Origin: Muricea muricata
Lineage: Eukaryota > Cnidaria > Anthozoa > Malacalcyonacea > Plexauridae
Length of the DNA: 64,000 nt
NCBI GenBank assembly: GCA_963855995.1
Contig: OY979717.1
Location: forward strand, 63,234,243 to 63,298,242
Reading direction: 5' to 3'
Part shown: positions 44,856 to 56,000 of the stretch, one piece after another
How the letters are laid out: each line of letters begins with the position of its first letter
Numbering within the stretch: the first letter of the stretch is position 1
Position numbers and translations under genes: made by a program
Notes under the pieces: generated by a model
What the model was told of the DNA's origin: nothing
Seen by the model: only the letters and a program-made list of their open reading frames with translations
The model's database searches: none

Positions 44856-45238
44856 CTATATTTGAAAACAAAAAAACATAAGTTACCAAGCAGAAGATTA
44901 GAAAACATTCGTAGGCGAAAAGTCAATCTCGTTCCCAGGTACTCTTTGTGGTGAAACTTGTGGTGGACAAAGACCTTGTCAAAGGCTGGTTGTCACATGA
45001 CCAGTTGGCAGGAAAATTTTTTATTCATTCATGACAATCCACCTTTGACAGGGCCTTCTACCTCACGTTCTACCACAGAGGACCTGGGATATGTAGGTGA
45101 ACTACCATTATAAAATAACATCTATACAATGCGTGCTCTGATAGACCGAAAGCCGTGTTCGGCTTCCAAACACGGAAATAAAAACTGCTTTCGCGGGAAT
45201 TTTTTAAAAACATGGCCGAATGTTGTTATTTTATAAAA

Positions 45239-45398
45239 CAATTACTTTATTGTTTCCGTGTTTGGATGGCTTGATCCAAACACCTGGGAAAGGTACTCGC
45301 CATCGGCTCGTGTTTCGAGCGCTTTTCTTAACTCTTGCAACATTATTTCCCGCGTGTTTGAATCAGGCCATCCAAACGCGGAAACCATAAAGTAATTG
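45239..45398. mobile_element. Palindromic MITE-like element
   Basis: CAATTACTTTATTGTTTCCG continuing to TGTTTGGATGGC is the inverse of GCCATCCAAACGCGGAAACC...AAGTAATTG. It lies in the 1.07-kb intron between Calx-beta exons. The flank at 45150-45240 (CCGTGTTTGG, TTTATAAAACA) has related words, so the element may be longer. Confidence 0.7.
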
Positions 45399-45920
45399 TA
45401 TATCAAAATCATTAATATTATTATTATTCAGTAGGTAATTGTAGGCAATGCCCTATCATAACAGTAATATATACATAAAAGATTATTATATATGTCTCCA
45501 AAAAACTTGTGCCGTTTGGTTTAATGTAACATAAAGAGGGTTAACTTATACATTTTAATATATTACAGTAAGATTAATTGTATATATTTTAAATTGTAAA
45601 TATTTTAAATGTGCAGGGTGGCTAAAAAAACAAAACAAAAATGCAACAGGATGTCACACATCACATGTTTTCTTGCATAGCAAGAAAAAAGGAGTTATTT
45701 AGCTTTCCATTCTCGTATCCCAACAACATGAAATAATGACCAAATACACACAACGTTCTTGCACCGTTTGTGAAAAATATGCAAATCTTGGCAACCTTAT
45801 GTCACCGATGATCAGCGAGTCACTTTCAGTAATCATTGACATTACTGTCCAGAAATTACATATCTTGTTGTTTTGGTGAACGTAATGCTGCCCACTAAAT
45901 ATGAGCCGGAGATAACATAC

Positions 45921-46153
45921 CGTCATCGTCTAAGATAGAGATGGAAGCAGTATTGCCATTTGGAAATATAACATCAGAATCTGTTGATGTCAACTCAACA
46001 AGTAATCTTTCTGTATTTTCAATGATTGTATCTTCCAATATCTGAATTGGAACGTCTCGTTGCAGGGGGTCACCAGGATTGAAAATCAGTGCTACGTTAC
46101 TTTGCTGATAATCTCCATTCAATTGAAATGCAGTCTCGTCTCTTGTTGATAAA
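45921..46153 (-). CDS. Calx-beta domain 1, C-terminal half exon
   Basis: The exon is 233 nt, enters in phase 2 after a TAG acceptor and leaves in phase 1 at a GTATGT donor. The translation holds GDYQQSNVALIFNPGD, an acidic ILEDTIIENTERLLVEL stretch and a closing SISILDDDG, the usual C-half of a Calx-beta repeat. It has the same length and phases as the exon at 36997-37229, which supports tandem domain duplication. The matching N-half exon should lie further right and was not found. Confidence 0.8.
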
Positions 46154-46159
46154 CTAAGT

Positions 46160-47020
46160 AAAATATGAAATTTATTATATTATATAAATAAAAGTTATTT
46201 AGATACAAACTGCATGCCAATGCAACTAAAATTAAATTTATGGAATTCGTGAGTTCGTTCTTAGCGCCGACTAAAACAGTTAGCAATTAAGATCTCGTAG
46301 TAAAATTCCAGTAACAATAATTCCTTTATAATATTTTCAGAATACCGTTACATGTCGTGAATTTTTGGTAACTTCGACAAATTTGGAGGTATAAAAATGG
46401 TAGTATCATGTATCTTAACAATTAGATTACGAGCTCGTGATTTTTATGCGGTAATATGAATTGAGAGCGAATAATCTAATTGTTTTAGTAGAATCTGAGA
46501 TAAATAATTACTCCGCCTGCCGTAGGCGAGGCGGAGTTTTAAATTCGCTCCGTTTTTGTTTTTTTTTCTTTTTTCTTTTTATTTTTTTTCGGTGTCGCAA
46601 GTTGGCGCAGCGCTCATGGGTGATACCGCTGGGCACAAGCCGCGTGAGCCGACCTAAACTCGGTGATTAAACTCAATGTCTAGCTGAATATGTCAACAAA
46701 ACACGCATTTTAACATGTATGCTAGAACATCTAAACCGCAAGGTTTTACGTGCAAAGATTCTCATGCAAAATGTTTTAAAACGACAAATTCCACCGCGAA
46801 ACTTTACCAAGGAGCGATGTATCGCGATGAAGTTTTGAGAGCGTGTTTCCGTCATTTTCTGCTGTGTTTCCACTTTTAAGAAATTTAAAAACTTCTACAC
46901 AAGAATCAAACGCAAATTCTATTGAAATATCTATATACAAAACACAATTTTTAACATGTAATAGCTAACAAAAAGGGACAGGAATTAGGTTCTTTATCAA
47001 AACATTGCTCCAGAAATGTT
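46160..47020. other. Non-coding sequence upstream of the last recognised exon
   Basis: No coding homology. CTCCGCCTGCC-GTAGGCGAGGCGGAG near 46512-46535 is a short hairpin followed by a T-rich tract. Confidence 0.35.
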
Positions 47021-47024
47021 TAAA

Positions 47025-48331
47025 GTGCCTATGAAACGAAATTTTCTCCGACAATTTTCTTATTGCATTGGAAAGACCAGTTAAAATCACTGTACAGGGT
47101 GTATAAAAAAAAAACGGAGTCCATGTTTTGTGTCTAATTATTTCTAAATTACTGAAGCTTATAGAACAATTTTGGACTTGTTTTAAACCACGTTCTTTTC
47201 TCTTTCGAACAAGCCGTAATTCGTATTTTTAGTCCGCGTAACGTACGTGCTATGACAAATTTAGTAAAAGCTATCAATTTGAGATGCCCTCCAATTATGC
47301 AAATTCACTATGTCTTTCATGGTCGCCAGTTAAATTTTTAATTTTTTTTCTTATTACATGAATGGTATTCCTGTTAAACTTAATAAAACTTGTTATAAAG
47401 CTTTACAGAAGATAACGGACCGTTAACGTGCATTACGAACGGATAGTTCAAGCTTGTATCGACTTCATGAATATTAACATTATGCAATTTCGACAACATT
47501 GTGCACGCACGGATAAACAAAACGCTAATTTCGATCATTATTTTGGCATAAATCTAAGGTTTCTGTTGATGGAAACGGTCCGTTATCTTCTGTAAAGTTT
47601 TATAACAAGTTTTATTAAGTTTAACAGAAATACCATTTATGTAATAAGCGAAAAAATTAAAAATTTAACTGGTGACCATGAAAGACATAGTGAATTTGCA
47701 TAATTGGAGGGCATCTCAAATCGATAGCTTTTACTAAATTTGTCATAGCACGTACGTTACGCGGAGTAAAAATACGAATTACGGCTTGTTTGAAAGAGAA
47801 AATAACGTGGTTTAAAACAAGTCCAAAATTGTTCTATAAGCTTCAGTAATTTAGAAATAATTAGACACAAAACATGGACTCCGTTTTTTTTATACACCCT
47901 CTATAACTTCTTTGATAGAATTTTTGTAACTGCCTTACTTTTCGAGATATTCAGTTTTATTTGATTTGAAAATGACACCAGCAGTGACGTCATACTGCAT
48001 AATGAGCGACTGTTAGGTTGCTTATTTTGTAGCATATAATAGTAGAAAATAGCTAAAACTGCACTTACATGTGTGTAGGCTATGTTTAACATCCAGACCT
48101 GGGTATTTAGGTGTTATATCTTGAGTACTTTTTAAATTAATTCAGCTTTTTTGAAAAGTGATTATGCAGTATAACGTCACTGGTTGTGTCATTTTCAAAT
48201 AAAATAAAATTGAATATCTCGAAAAGTAAGGCGGTTACAAAAATTCTATCAAAGAAGTTAGTTATACAGTGATTTTGACTGACCTTTCCAAGGCAATAAG
48301 AAAATTGGAGAAAATTTCGTTTCATAGGCAC
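47025..48331. mobile_element. Older fold-back element, interrupted
   Basis: GTGCCTATGAAACGAAATTT at 47025 is inverted at the right end (to 48331). The arm continues past the inner element: AACTTCTTTGATAGAATTTT at 47906 and the AAAATGACACCAGCAGTGAC region near 47970 are inverted at 48165-48260. The left arm is broken at 47093 by the inner mariner fold-back; the right arm is uninterrupted. Confidence 0.85.
47095..47901. mobile_element. Mariner-type fold-back MITE with 330-bp arms
   Basis: It begins CAGGGTGTATAAAAAAAAAA and ends with the inverse TTTTTTATACACCCTC. The arms (47095-47419 and 47573-47901) are nearly identical and enclose about 150 bp. TA duplications flank it (47093-47094, 47902-47903). 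There is no ORF. The end motif AGGGTGTATA is shared with many Tc1/mariner elements. Confidence 0.88.
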
Positions 48332-49271
48332 GTTATAGGCAAAATTTCGTTTAAAACGGCAAATTTTGATAGACTCCATATGTCTCCATTATTCCATGAT
48401 CAAGGAGTGAGTCTAGGAAATGTGTTCCTAATTCTAATCACGAAGTATTCGTTGTGATTTCTTTCTTTGGTTTTCTGTTTCTACCTAAGTTGAGATGCTG
48501 ATATTTCGTGCAAAATGATTTATTTGCTTGTGGGATCTCATACAATTATAAAAGGTAAGAGACATATTAGCTACATTCCAATTCCAGAAATACATATGTC
48601 AGGCAGTGTGCTACAGAATTGATTTAAATGATGCTATCAGTTTAATATATGTATGTTTTGTATATACTTTTAGTAAAATTTTCTTTACTTGCAACTACCC
48701 AAAAATAAAACAGCCATATGTTGGTGGTATTATGACAAAAGAATCTTGTTTAATATATGTACTATGGAATTCTTTAATTTAAATTAAATTCTAAAAAATG
48801 CAATCTGACTAAGACTCTGGGCAGAGTGCCTGGCAAGTCACTCAGACATTGATTTTTGGTTATCTTAGTGATTACATAAGATGTGCTAGCAATGTCTTAA
48901 AATGCCTTGTAAGGTACCCTAATAATAACTGATTTAAACTAAGAATCGAATTCGTTGGGCAGAACAGAAATAAGTGAATATACCCACCCCCAATGAACGC
49001 TCTAGTTACAGCCCTGCCTGGCCTTGCGCCCATTTCGCAGGCGTCTTATTGTTTTTTAAGTCATTTTGTTAAAAAGCTATCACAAATTGTCTTTGAGTTC
49101 AAAAAATACACCAAATAAAATATTGTTTTGCTACTCGCTATATATCAAGAGATAGATAGCGAGTAGAGTAGCAAATCAAATGACAGCATTTGCATTAGTA
49201 TGCTAGTATGATTCAACTAAACATCTATATATCTACACAACTACACATCTATACAGTATATCTATACATCT
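48332..49271. other. No recognised feature
   Basis: AT-rich. There is a short hairpin at 49131-49166 (CTACTCGCTAT...ATAGCGAGTAG) and low-complexity ATCTATA repeats at 49220-49280. Confidence 0.35.
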
Positions 49272-49476
49272 ATATAGAGAGATTATGCATGGTCGGCGGG
49301 TGCGTACGATTTTTATGCACAAGTTGTGATCACAACAAGTGCATAATAAAAATCGTACAAACGTATGAGGTGTGATATCCGCCAAAATTCATTTATTGAA
49401 TTATGCTATTCAGAATTGCACTTATTCCATTTAGTTGTGCCATTATATAATGCTTATTTGCAATTAGGGCGATTTT

Positions 49477-49609
49477 CATTCGGCAAGAAATTTCATTCGG
49501 CAAGAAATTTTATTCGGCAAGAAATTTCATTCGGCACGAATTTTCATTCGGCACGAAATTTCATTCGGCACGAAATTTCATTCGGCACGAAATTTCATTC
49601 GGCATGGCA
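49477..49609 (+). repeat. 17-18-bp tandem repeat, 8 units, left arm
   Basis: Units of AAATTTCATTCGGCA(C/A)G. The inverted partner array at 51678-51897 has about 13 units, so the arrays changed length after the inverted duplication formed. There are no spacers, so it is not CRISPR-like. Confidence 0.85.
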
Positions 49610-49696
49610 CTCAGAAACCAAAATTTGACAACCGGAAGAGAGCACCGTATATGGGCATTCTCATTACAGCAAAAACGCGCGAAAATGCTAATTCCA

Positions 49697-49800
49697 ATAT
49701 GGCGGACAGGAAAAGCTGTCGTCAAGATTGTCGGCGAGCAATTTCGTTATTGCAGGAGGCGACAAGGTTGATCGCAGAAGAATATGAATTATTACATGAT
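49697..49800 (+). pseudogene. Gene-fragment exon A, left arm of palindrome
   Basis: From ATG 49699 the frame reads MADRKSCRQDCRRAISLLQE and ATRLIAEEYELLHDYRDLF. The inverted copy on the right arm reads MADRESFRQDRRRANSLLQE. It looks like the first exon of a captured or transposon gene. The left arm is disrupted just after EEYE by an insertion. Confidence 0.5.
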
Positions 49801-50292
49801 TATAGAGATTTATTCATCGATAAGGCTGTGCGTAATAATCGTTCCAAATTAGCAATAGCCAATCGGCATCAAGAACGGTAAAATTTCACTCGGTGAAAAA
49901 TCATCGTTCACGGCCTTTGATTGGACGAACGATGTTTTTTCACCAGTGAAAATTTATCGTTCAGTGTTCTGATTGGCTGACCCGAACGTGCAACACCTGC
50001 TCGCAGGCTAGTGTAAACATGGAGTCTGATTTTACAAGTATTTTTTAACTCACCGAAAAGAGAGATTTAAGACAATTTCACTGATAAAACAACCACCTAA
50101 AATCATAACGACGACATTCGTGGCCTCATTAACTTGAAATAAACCTCATGGTTTCATTTTCAGCAAGAAAACAAAGCAATAAATGGTAAGAAATTCCATT
50201 TTAATATTTTGCTTGAGTATTTGTTTTTGTCAGTAAGATATATCCGTATCTTTATACACTCATCTTTATACTCATATAATAAACAAATTACT

Positions 50293-50443
50293 TCATGGTT
50301 GGGTCGTTTGTACGATTTTTATTATTCACTCGTTGTGAAGGATCGCTAAACTCACTCGTTCGCTGCGCTCACTCGTTCGTTTAACGATCCTTCACAACTC
50401 GTGAATAAAAATCGTACGCACTCACCAACCATGAAGTAATCTC
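50293..50443. mobile_element. Hairpin MITE inside the left arm insertion
   Basis: ATTACTTCATGGTTGG...TACGATTTTTATT at the left is inverted at the right (AATAAAAATCGTACG...CCAACCATGAAGTAAT), with AGGATCGCTAAACTCACTCG inverted inside. A shorter relative (TACGATTTTTATGCACAAGT...) is at 49303-49357. Confidence 0.72.
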
Positions 50444-50639
50444 TATTTATCAAATACGTCAAGAGCACGAGTTTTAAACAGCGAGACAAATCAAAACGCG
50501 ATTTCCCAGGGTCAACAGAATAGAGAGAATACTCAAAGACCCAAAAGGCAAAACGAATCAAGTAGTAGTACAACTTCGGTACGTACTTTAGGAAATTTCA
50601 GATCGTTTTGCGCCTTACCGAAGTAATAACCGAGGAAGT

Positions 50640-50978
50640 CTCAGTTCTACGAACCAAGAAGCTAAGCCGCCAAAGAAACGAAGGATACATAATAATGCTG
50701 CTCCGAAATTTAAGCTGCGTGAAGCGTCGACTCCCACATTTTTTTGTTTGGCTAATCGTGAGCAAATCGTTGCCCCCAGTGTAACTCTGAAGGCAAATTT
50801 ATCACAAGCTGGTTTAGGCCGAAAAGAGATTTGCTTCAACTGGAAAGCGACCGCGGCAGATATGAAGACAAAGCTTGAAGAAGTTTATCCGAAGTTAAAA
50901 AATGGGGGAGGCTTTGAAATTATGAGGCGTGGAGGCGCACAAGTCAATGATTTGATGGTGGCTAGGGTGGCTGTATGA
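50640..50978 (+). pseudogene. Gene-fragment exon B, left arm of palindrome
   Basis: The frame gives CLANREQIVAPSVTLKANLS, QAGLGRKEICFNWKATAADM and KTKLEEVYPKLKNGGGFEIM, ending RRGGAQVN. A similar block (CLA-x-x-x-Q...GLG...FPKLK-x-GGGFE) occurs N-terminally in predicted HECT-type, G2E3-like ubiquitin ligase proteins of cnidarians and fish (recalled, moderate certainty). Only this N-terminal part is present. Confidence 0.5.
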
Positions 50979-50986
50979 CAATCAAA

Positions 50987-51600
50987 TCATTCATTGACTT
51001 GTGCGCCTCCACGCCTCATAATTATAAAGCCTCCCCCATTTTTTAACTTTGGATAAACTTCTTCAAGCTTTGTCTTCACATCTGCCGCGGTCGCTTTCCA
51101 GTTGAAGCAAATCTTTTTTCGGCCTAAACCAGCTTGTTGTAAACTTGCCTTCAGAGTTACACTGGGGGCCAGGATTTGCTCACGATTAGCCAAACAAAAA
51201 AATGTGTGAGTTCACGTTTCACGCAGCTTAAATTTCGGAGCAGCATTATTATGTTTCTTTCGTTTCTTTGGCGGCTTAGCTTCTTGGTTCGTAGAACTGA
51301 AACTTCCTCGGTTATTACTCCTGTAAGATTCAAAAAGATCTCTGAAATTTCCTAAAGTACGTGTCGAAGTTGTACTACTGCTTGATTCGTTTTGCCTTTG
51401 GGGTCTTTGTGTATTCTGTCTATTCTGCTGACCCTGGGAAATCGCGTTTTGATTTGTCTCGCTGTTAAAAACTCGTGCTCTTGACGTATTTTATGATTCA
51501 TATTCTTCTCCGATCAATCTTGTCGCCTCCTGCAATAACGAATTTGCTCGCCGACGATCTTGACGAAAGCTTTCCCTGTCCGCCATATTGGAATTAGAAT
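50987..51600 (-). pseudogene. Gene-fragment exons A and B, right arm of palindrome
   Basis: The inverted second copy contains CLANREQILAPSVTLKASLQ and YPKLKNGGGFIIMRRGGAQV (50987-51205), the linker QRPQRQNESSSSTTSTRT (about 51360-51420) and exon A MADRESFRQDRRRANSLLQE (to about 51586). The linker is open for longer here than on the left arm. Without the left-arm insertion, A and B are about 300 bp apart. Confidence 0.5.
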
Positions 51601-51677
51601 TTTCGCGCGTTTTTACTGTAATGAAAATGCCCATATACGGCGCTCTCTTCCGGTTGTCAAATTTTGGTTTCTGAGTG

Positions 51678-51897
51678 CCATGCCGAATGAAATTTCGTGC
51701 CGAATGAAATTTCTTGCCGAATGAAATTTCGCGTCGAATGAAAATTCTTGCCGGATGAAATATCGTGCTGAATGAAATTTCGTGCCGAATGAAAATTCTT
51801 GCGGAATGAAATTTCGTGCCGAATGAAATTTGTTGCCGAATGAAATTTCTTACCGAATGAAATTTCTTGCCGAATGAAATTTCTTGCCGAATGAAAG
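51678..51897 (-). repeat. 17-18-bp tandem repeat, about 13 units, right arm
   Basis: Inverse of the 49477-49609 array, with more units and more variants (CGTCGAATG, TGCTGAATG, TGCGGAATG). Confidence 0.85.
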
Positions 51898-52060
51898 TCG
51901 GCCTAATTGCAAATAAGCATTGCATAATTGCACAACTGAATGGAATAAGTGCAATTCTGAGTAGCATAATTCAATAAATGAATTTTGGCGGATATCACAC
52001 CTCATACAAACGAGCCAACCATGCATTGACTTGTTTATGCCATGCATATAGAGATTAGTT

Positions 52061-53227
52061 TGAGACTGGAAGCCTGTCAAAGGCGAACAATGTCGAAACA
52101 AAATATTTCAAAATAAATTCATATCGTTAATTTCTTCGTTATTTGGCCTAAATAGTGAGTCAAAGCAGTTCTTTCCGTTTTTTATTCGCAAAATTATTCT
52201 TCTTTTTAAAATAAAAGCCAAATAACCTTTTCGCGCCTTCTCATAAACGGCCGCCATGTAAGAGCAAAATGACAATACGGTTTTTTCACGAGTGAGAAAA
52301 ACCGTATACCAATCAAAATGCGGATACGATAATTTTGTGAAACAGTCGTCAAAATTTTTTAGAGGACCAACAAGGAGAAGAACAACCATACTACAATTTA
52401 TGTAAACTTTAAAGACTTGCCAAGTTCGTTTCGCTGACAAATACTCAATATTAAACATACCCAACTATATCCAGTATTCAAAACACAAAATTCAAAACGT
52501 TCAGAGCAATCCCAAACTAACTTTTAACATCTTCGCGTTTGTTTTTACATGAAAAACTTTGAGAGCGAAAAATATATTAATCGTAAAAGGTTTTTCTGGA
52601 GCTTTCTCGATTTCTTGTTGTCAAAAGTTGACAACCAGCCAAAAGGCGCACCGCTATACATACAGGTCTAAAATTTAGCCTCCATTAGCAAGCTTCAATT
52701 TGTCCCTCTAGAGTATTCTACGATGCCCTTTCTATTCTGTTTTAACATATGATCTTCGCTCACTGTACAAAGTCCACTCACAGGATTGGTCAAAATCGAT
52801 CACGTGTGTTTTTGTTACCTGGCAACAACCAGTCTTTTGAGTGCATTATGGACAATACGCACGGAAAACGTGCATTATTGATTCAAAATGTCTTACAATT
52901 TTACACAAAGCAATAAAATGAAAACAAAATTTATTTCGGCTCGCGTATTATTTGTAAACAAAACATTTGCAACAATCTCTAACCCTTAAAATTTATATAT
53001 CTTGTGTATAAAAAAAGTAGACTATTTTGAAACTGCTCTTAATTTCATAATTCCACGCATGTTATAATTTTTTTGATAAATGTAGATTGTTTTGGTACTT
53101 GTAACATATAAGAAATAAAAAGATCTGGCGAAAATGACTTTTAACAGCATTTTAGCAGAACTTTTTTTAATAGCCTTTATCATGGCTTGCGCGTGAAATC
53201 CATAAAAGTCTAAAAACCATTTTGTGT
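52061..53227. other. No recognised gene
   Basis: AT-rich. There is a small inverted motif near 52278-52305 (ATACGGTTTTTTCACGAG / AAAAACCGTAT). Nothing else identified. Confidence 0.35.
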
Positions 53228-53539
53228 TAATGGTCGAAGACTTCACTATGTGCTTTATTACAGGTCAAACTATCAGAAAATCTGCTCAATTGAAGTTGTT
53301 AAGATAACCGTTTTAAAAAAGATTTTTTACGCCTATGTCCGACACGCTTAATAAAATTCAAGCATTCATCTAATTTGCATTAAAGGGTTTTACCTTTATT
53401 CCCCAGAGACATGTAAATACAACACAATCATATTTCTTTGCTTGCCATTACAACTGTTCAATACGAATACGCGTTACAAAAACAAGAAGATACAAACGAA
53501 GGACAAAATATGTACTTTTCTCATCAAGAAATAACTGCA

Positions 53540-54022
53540 TCTTAGTCTTCTACATGTCCTCCAACTCTTTCTACAGACTTTTACCCTCCTCACTATATCG
53601 AAAACGGCACGTCGTACCATTGCTCCGTTTGCTCGATCTTGTCTGAGGAAATTCATTTCGTGTCGGATTCTTTGTTTGAGCTCTTCTAAACTTTCTGGCG
53701 GTGTTTGAAAAACCTTGCTCTTAGAGTAACCCCGCAGAAAAAAGTCAAGCGGTGTGAAATCTTGTGATCTTGGTGGCCATTCTACCTCACGACTTAATGC
53801 AATAACTCGCTCCCCGAACAGTTCCGTCAAGCGATCAACAACAGCTCTTCTTCTGTAAAAAGGAGCACCGTCCTGTAACCACCAAAGGCAATGAAAACCG
53901 TTCATTTCTCCTCCCGCGAAACCGGGGGATACGCGGAAGAGTTGCATGGTGTCGTTTGATTATCTGATAGGGGTAGAAGCGTAGATCCAGGCGAGTCATG
54001 CGATTGAAGGTTGCAGATGGCA
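53540..54022 (-). pseudogene. DD41D mariner transposase, C-terminal part
   Basis: Minus-strand frames give TFNRMTRLDLRFYPYQIIKR near 53990, then WLQDGAPFYRRRAVVDRLTE and EVEWPPRSQDFTPLDFFLRG, YSKSKVFQTPPESLEELKQR. Counting from the Asp of QDGAP to the Asp of PLDFF gives 41 residues between, the spacing of the DD41D mariner group. The first catalytic Asp is not visible because the region around 53930-53970 is shifted and shortened. Confidence 0.75.
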
Positions 54023-54025
54023 AGT

Positions 54026-55345
54026 CATTATTATTATTATTATCGTCTTTATTAGGGTCAATTATATAAATCACATTTTACAAAGAACATACACACATAA
54101 TATATATTTACAAACACACACACATATATATATATAGACCCTAAACGGGTAAGGTATAAACGGGACTCGAAGAACCATGCGAGATACCCACCCAATTAAG
54201 TTTGACTAAAGGTATTTTGAATAATATTACTACGCACAGTCACATAACTTCACGTACACACAAATGTTACTCTACAATTTACGCCCTATGACAGGAACAG
54301 TCACGAAACAGAACCACGTACATGACAAGTTAACATCATAAATAGAATCAACAATACTAGAGTATCTACGTTTAACTAAACATTTGAAAGTGTTTGGACT
54401 AGACACAGTGTTCAAACATACATCTTTACATACAATGTTCCACACTTTGACAACACGGTTATAGTAGGAAGATTGAAAAGTATTTGTTCTACAAATTTGA
54501 CTTTGTAGAATATACTTTGAGGAGTTACTCAGTCGAGTTCGGCCGTGACATACAAAAGACACAAAGTTACTAACATCAACATTTACATAACCAAACAAAG
54601 CCTTGTACAGGAATGCCAAATCCTTGATTTCCCTATCAAAGCTTAACGGCAGAAGGTTCAAGGCCGACAGTCGTTCTTTGTAGCTCAACTCTCCTCTTTT
54701 GCTCATCATGATCCATCTGGTCGCACGACGTTGTACTCTTTCGACCCGTTTTGAAATTTGGACGTTATTAACGGGAGACCAAACTTCTGTTGCGAAGGAT
54801 AATTGCGATTTCACAAGGGACAAATGAAGAGTTCGCCTGGTTTTCATGTCTGTTAGTTGACAACATGTTCGTTTCAATACACCTAATATCTTGTTGGCCT
54901 TGGATATTACAGAATTAATACGAAGTTCCCATGAAAGTGTGGAGGAAGTAATGACGCCGCGATCTTTCTCGTTGTCAAATCGAGTCAGTTTCTCCGTTCC
55001 CAGGTTATAATCAAAAGTGACACGAGTTTTCTTGCGTGTAATGGTGAGAACTTTGCATTTTGTAACATTGAAACTGATGTTGTTTTGTATACTTCAAGAA
55101 TTCAAGTTGGCCAACGATTGTTGTAAAGATTTGCAGTCATTAATAGTGGTAATTGTTTGGTGCAATTTAGTATCATCGGCGTACAGGGCTGTTTTAGTTC
55201 CATTTTGCACAACTTCTGGAAGATCATTAATGAAAATGACAAACAATAACGGACCAAGAATACTTCCTTGAGGCACTCCAGAGGTCACTGGTGACCATGT
55301 TGAAACAGTACCTTCTAGAACAACTCTCTGACTTCTAAGTCAAGG
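54026..55345 (-). mobile_element. 5'-truncated LINE inserted in the mariner
   Basis: On the minus strand it starts near 55345 with RVVLEGTVSTWSPVTSGVPQ, continues GSILGPLLFVIFINDLPEV and ALYADDTKLHQ (catalytic YADD), shifts frame near 55093, then NLGTEKLTRFDNEKDRGV, SKANKILGVLKRTCC and RVERVQRRATRWIM to a stop at 54272. The 3' end carries (TG)n/(TA)n and finally an (AAT)n tail at 54026-54046. GACTT occurs on both sides as a short target duplication. Confidence 0.82.
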
Positions 55346-55500
55346 CCGTCTCGACGACAGGTTGTACGCATACACCGGGTAATCCCTCCTCATTGGTTTC
55401 TTCAATTGCAGTTCTCACTTTTTCAATGTGTTCCGCACTTCTTGTAGATCTCCGATTACCGGATCGTCGCTATGTCTAAATTTGTAACTCGTGCCACACA
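55345..55500 (-). pseudogene. DD41D mariner transposase, N-terminal remnant
   Basis: The minus frame reads SAEHIEKVRTAIEETNEEG-like sequence followed by LPGVCVQPVVETALT, in the position of the N-terminal HTH region. It stops where the LINE begins. Confidence 0.5.
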
Positions 55501-55600
55501 CAGAATAATTTTTGACGTTTTTGTAATCCGTCGCACGGCAAGGAGCACGCGTATTTTTCATACAGTTTGACCTGTTATATAGTGAAGTCTTCGACCATTA

Positions 55601-55993
55601 AAGTGCCTATCCGGTAGTCAGGGAATTTGCATATTTCAATAGTTTAGGTGATTTTAAGAAGATTTGCAATATATTCTATAGTCGAAAATTTGATCTTCAT
55701 GTACTTTTGGGGGCCTGAAGTTGGCAATTTATGCGGTTTTTTCAAAATACCGAGAGCATAAAAAAACTGGGGCGAGTATGCTCCTGTGACGTCAAATCGG
55801 GAACACGCATTGATAACAAACTAGTATTCTATACTACAGAGAGGGTTGAAGTATGTTTTGATCGAATTTTTTGCGCTAAGGAACTTTTCCTTTGAATTTC
55901 AACTGAAAAAGTGTCTTCAAGCTTTACTGATCCAAATGACAGCCAAGCCGAATCAGAAAACAATTTTGTCGCGAGTTAAATGATGGATGTTGA
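55601..55993. other. No recognised feature
   Basis: Sequence between the mariner and the 1.7-kb P-related element. Nothing identified. Confidence 0.35.
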
Positions 55994-56000
55994 AGATGAC

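Larger units (their letters stand above)
1381..46153 (-). other. Host gene, partial: Calx-beta/EGF/VWA extracellular protein
   Basis: Twelve exons on the minus strand form one phase-consistent chain of about 2,120 coding nt (roughly 706 residues). The domain order is Calx-beta (C-terminal half), Calx-beta, Calx-beta, four EGF-like, VWA, EGF-like. Exon phases run 2-1, 1-2, 2-1, 1-2, 2-1, then 1-1 through the EGF exons, 1-0 and 0-1 across the VWA pair, and 1-1 for the last EGF. No junction breaks the frame. The architecture points to a secreted or cell-surface calcium-binding adhesion or matrix protein; that role is inferred from domain families. I see no start codon, signal peptide, transmembrane segment or stop, so both ends lie beyond the recognised exons. 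The 5' end is to the right, and the N-half of the first Calx-beta was not found between 46.2 and 58 kb. Introns run up to about 21 kb and are packed with transposons in both orientations. Confidence 0.85.
49272..52060. mobile_element. Long near-palindrome (2.8 kb) with 24-bp centre
   Basis: Sequence from about 49360 (GAGGTGTGATATCCGCC) inward is inverted from about 52008. The centre is at 50955-50980, where CACAAGTCAATGATTTGAT and ATCAAATCATTCATTGACTT face each other across about 24 bp. The left arm is longer because about 650 bp (roughly 49790-50445) are inserted in it. The outer ends share AGAGATTATGCATGGT-like sequence. The arms carry a tandem repeat and two ORF fragments each. Confidence 0.82.
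53230..55598 (-). mobile_element. Mariner element of the DD41D type, split by a LINE
   Basis: TIR ATGGTCGAAGACTTCACTAT (from 53230) is inverted at the right end (to 55598). TA flanks both ends (53228-53229, 55599-55600). The words ACAGGTCAAACT follow on both sides. The transposase is on the minus strand with its N-terminal part right of a LINE insertion and its C-terminal part left of it. Confidence 0.87.

Noticed and set aside
49477-49609. CRISPR-like array
   Set aside because: Units are contiguous without spacers, in a eukaryotic repeat context.
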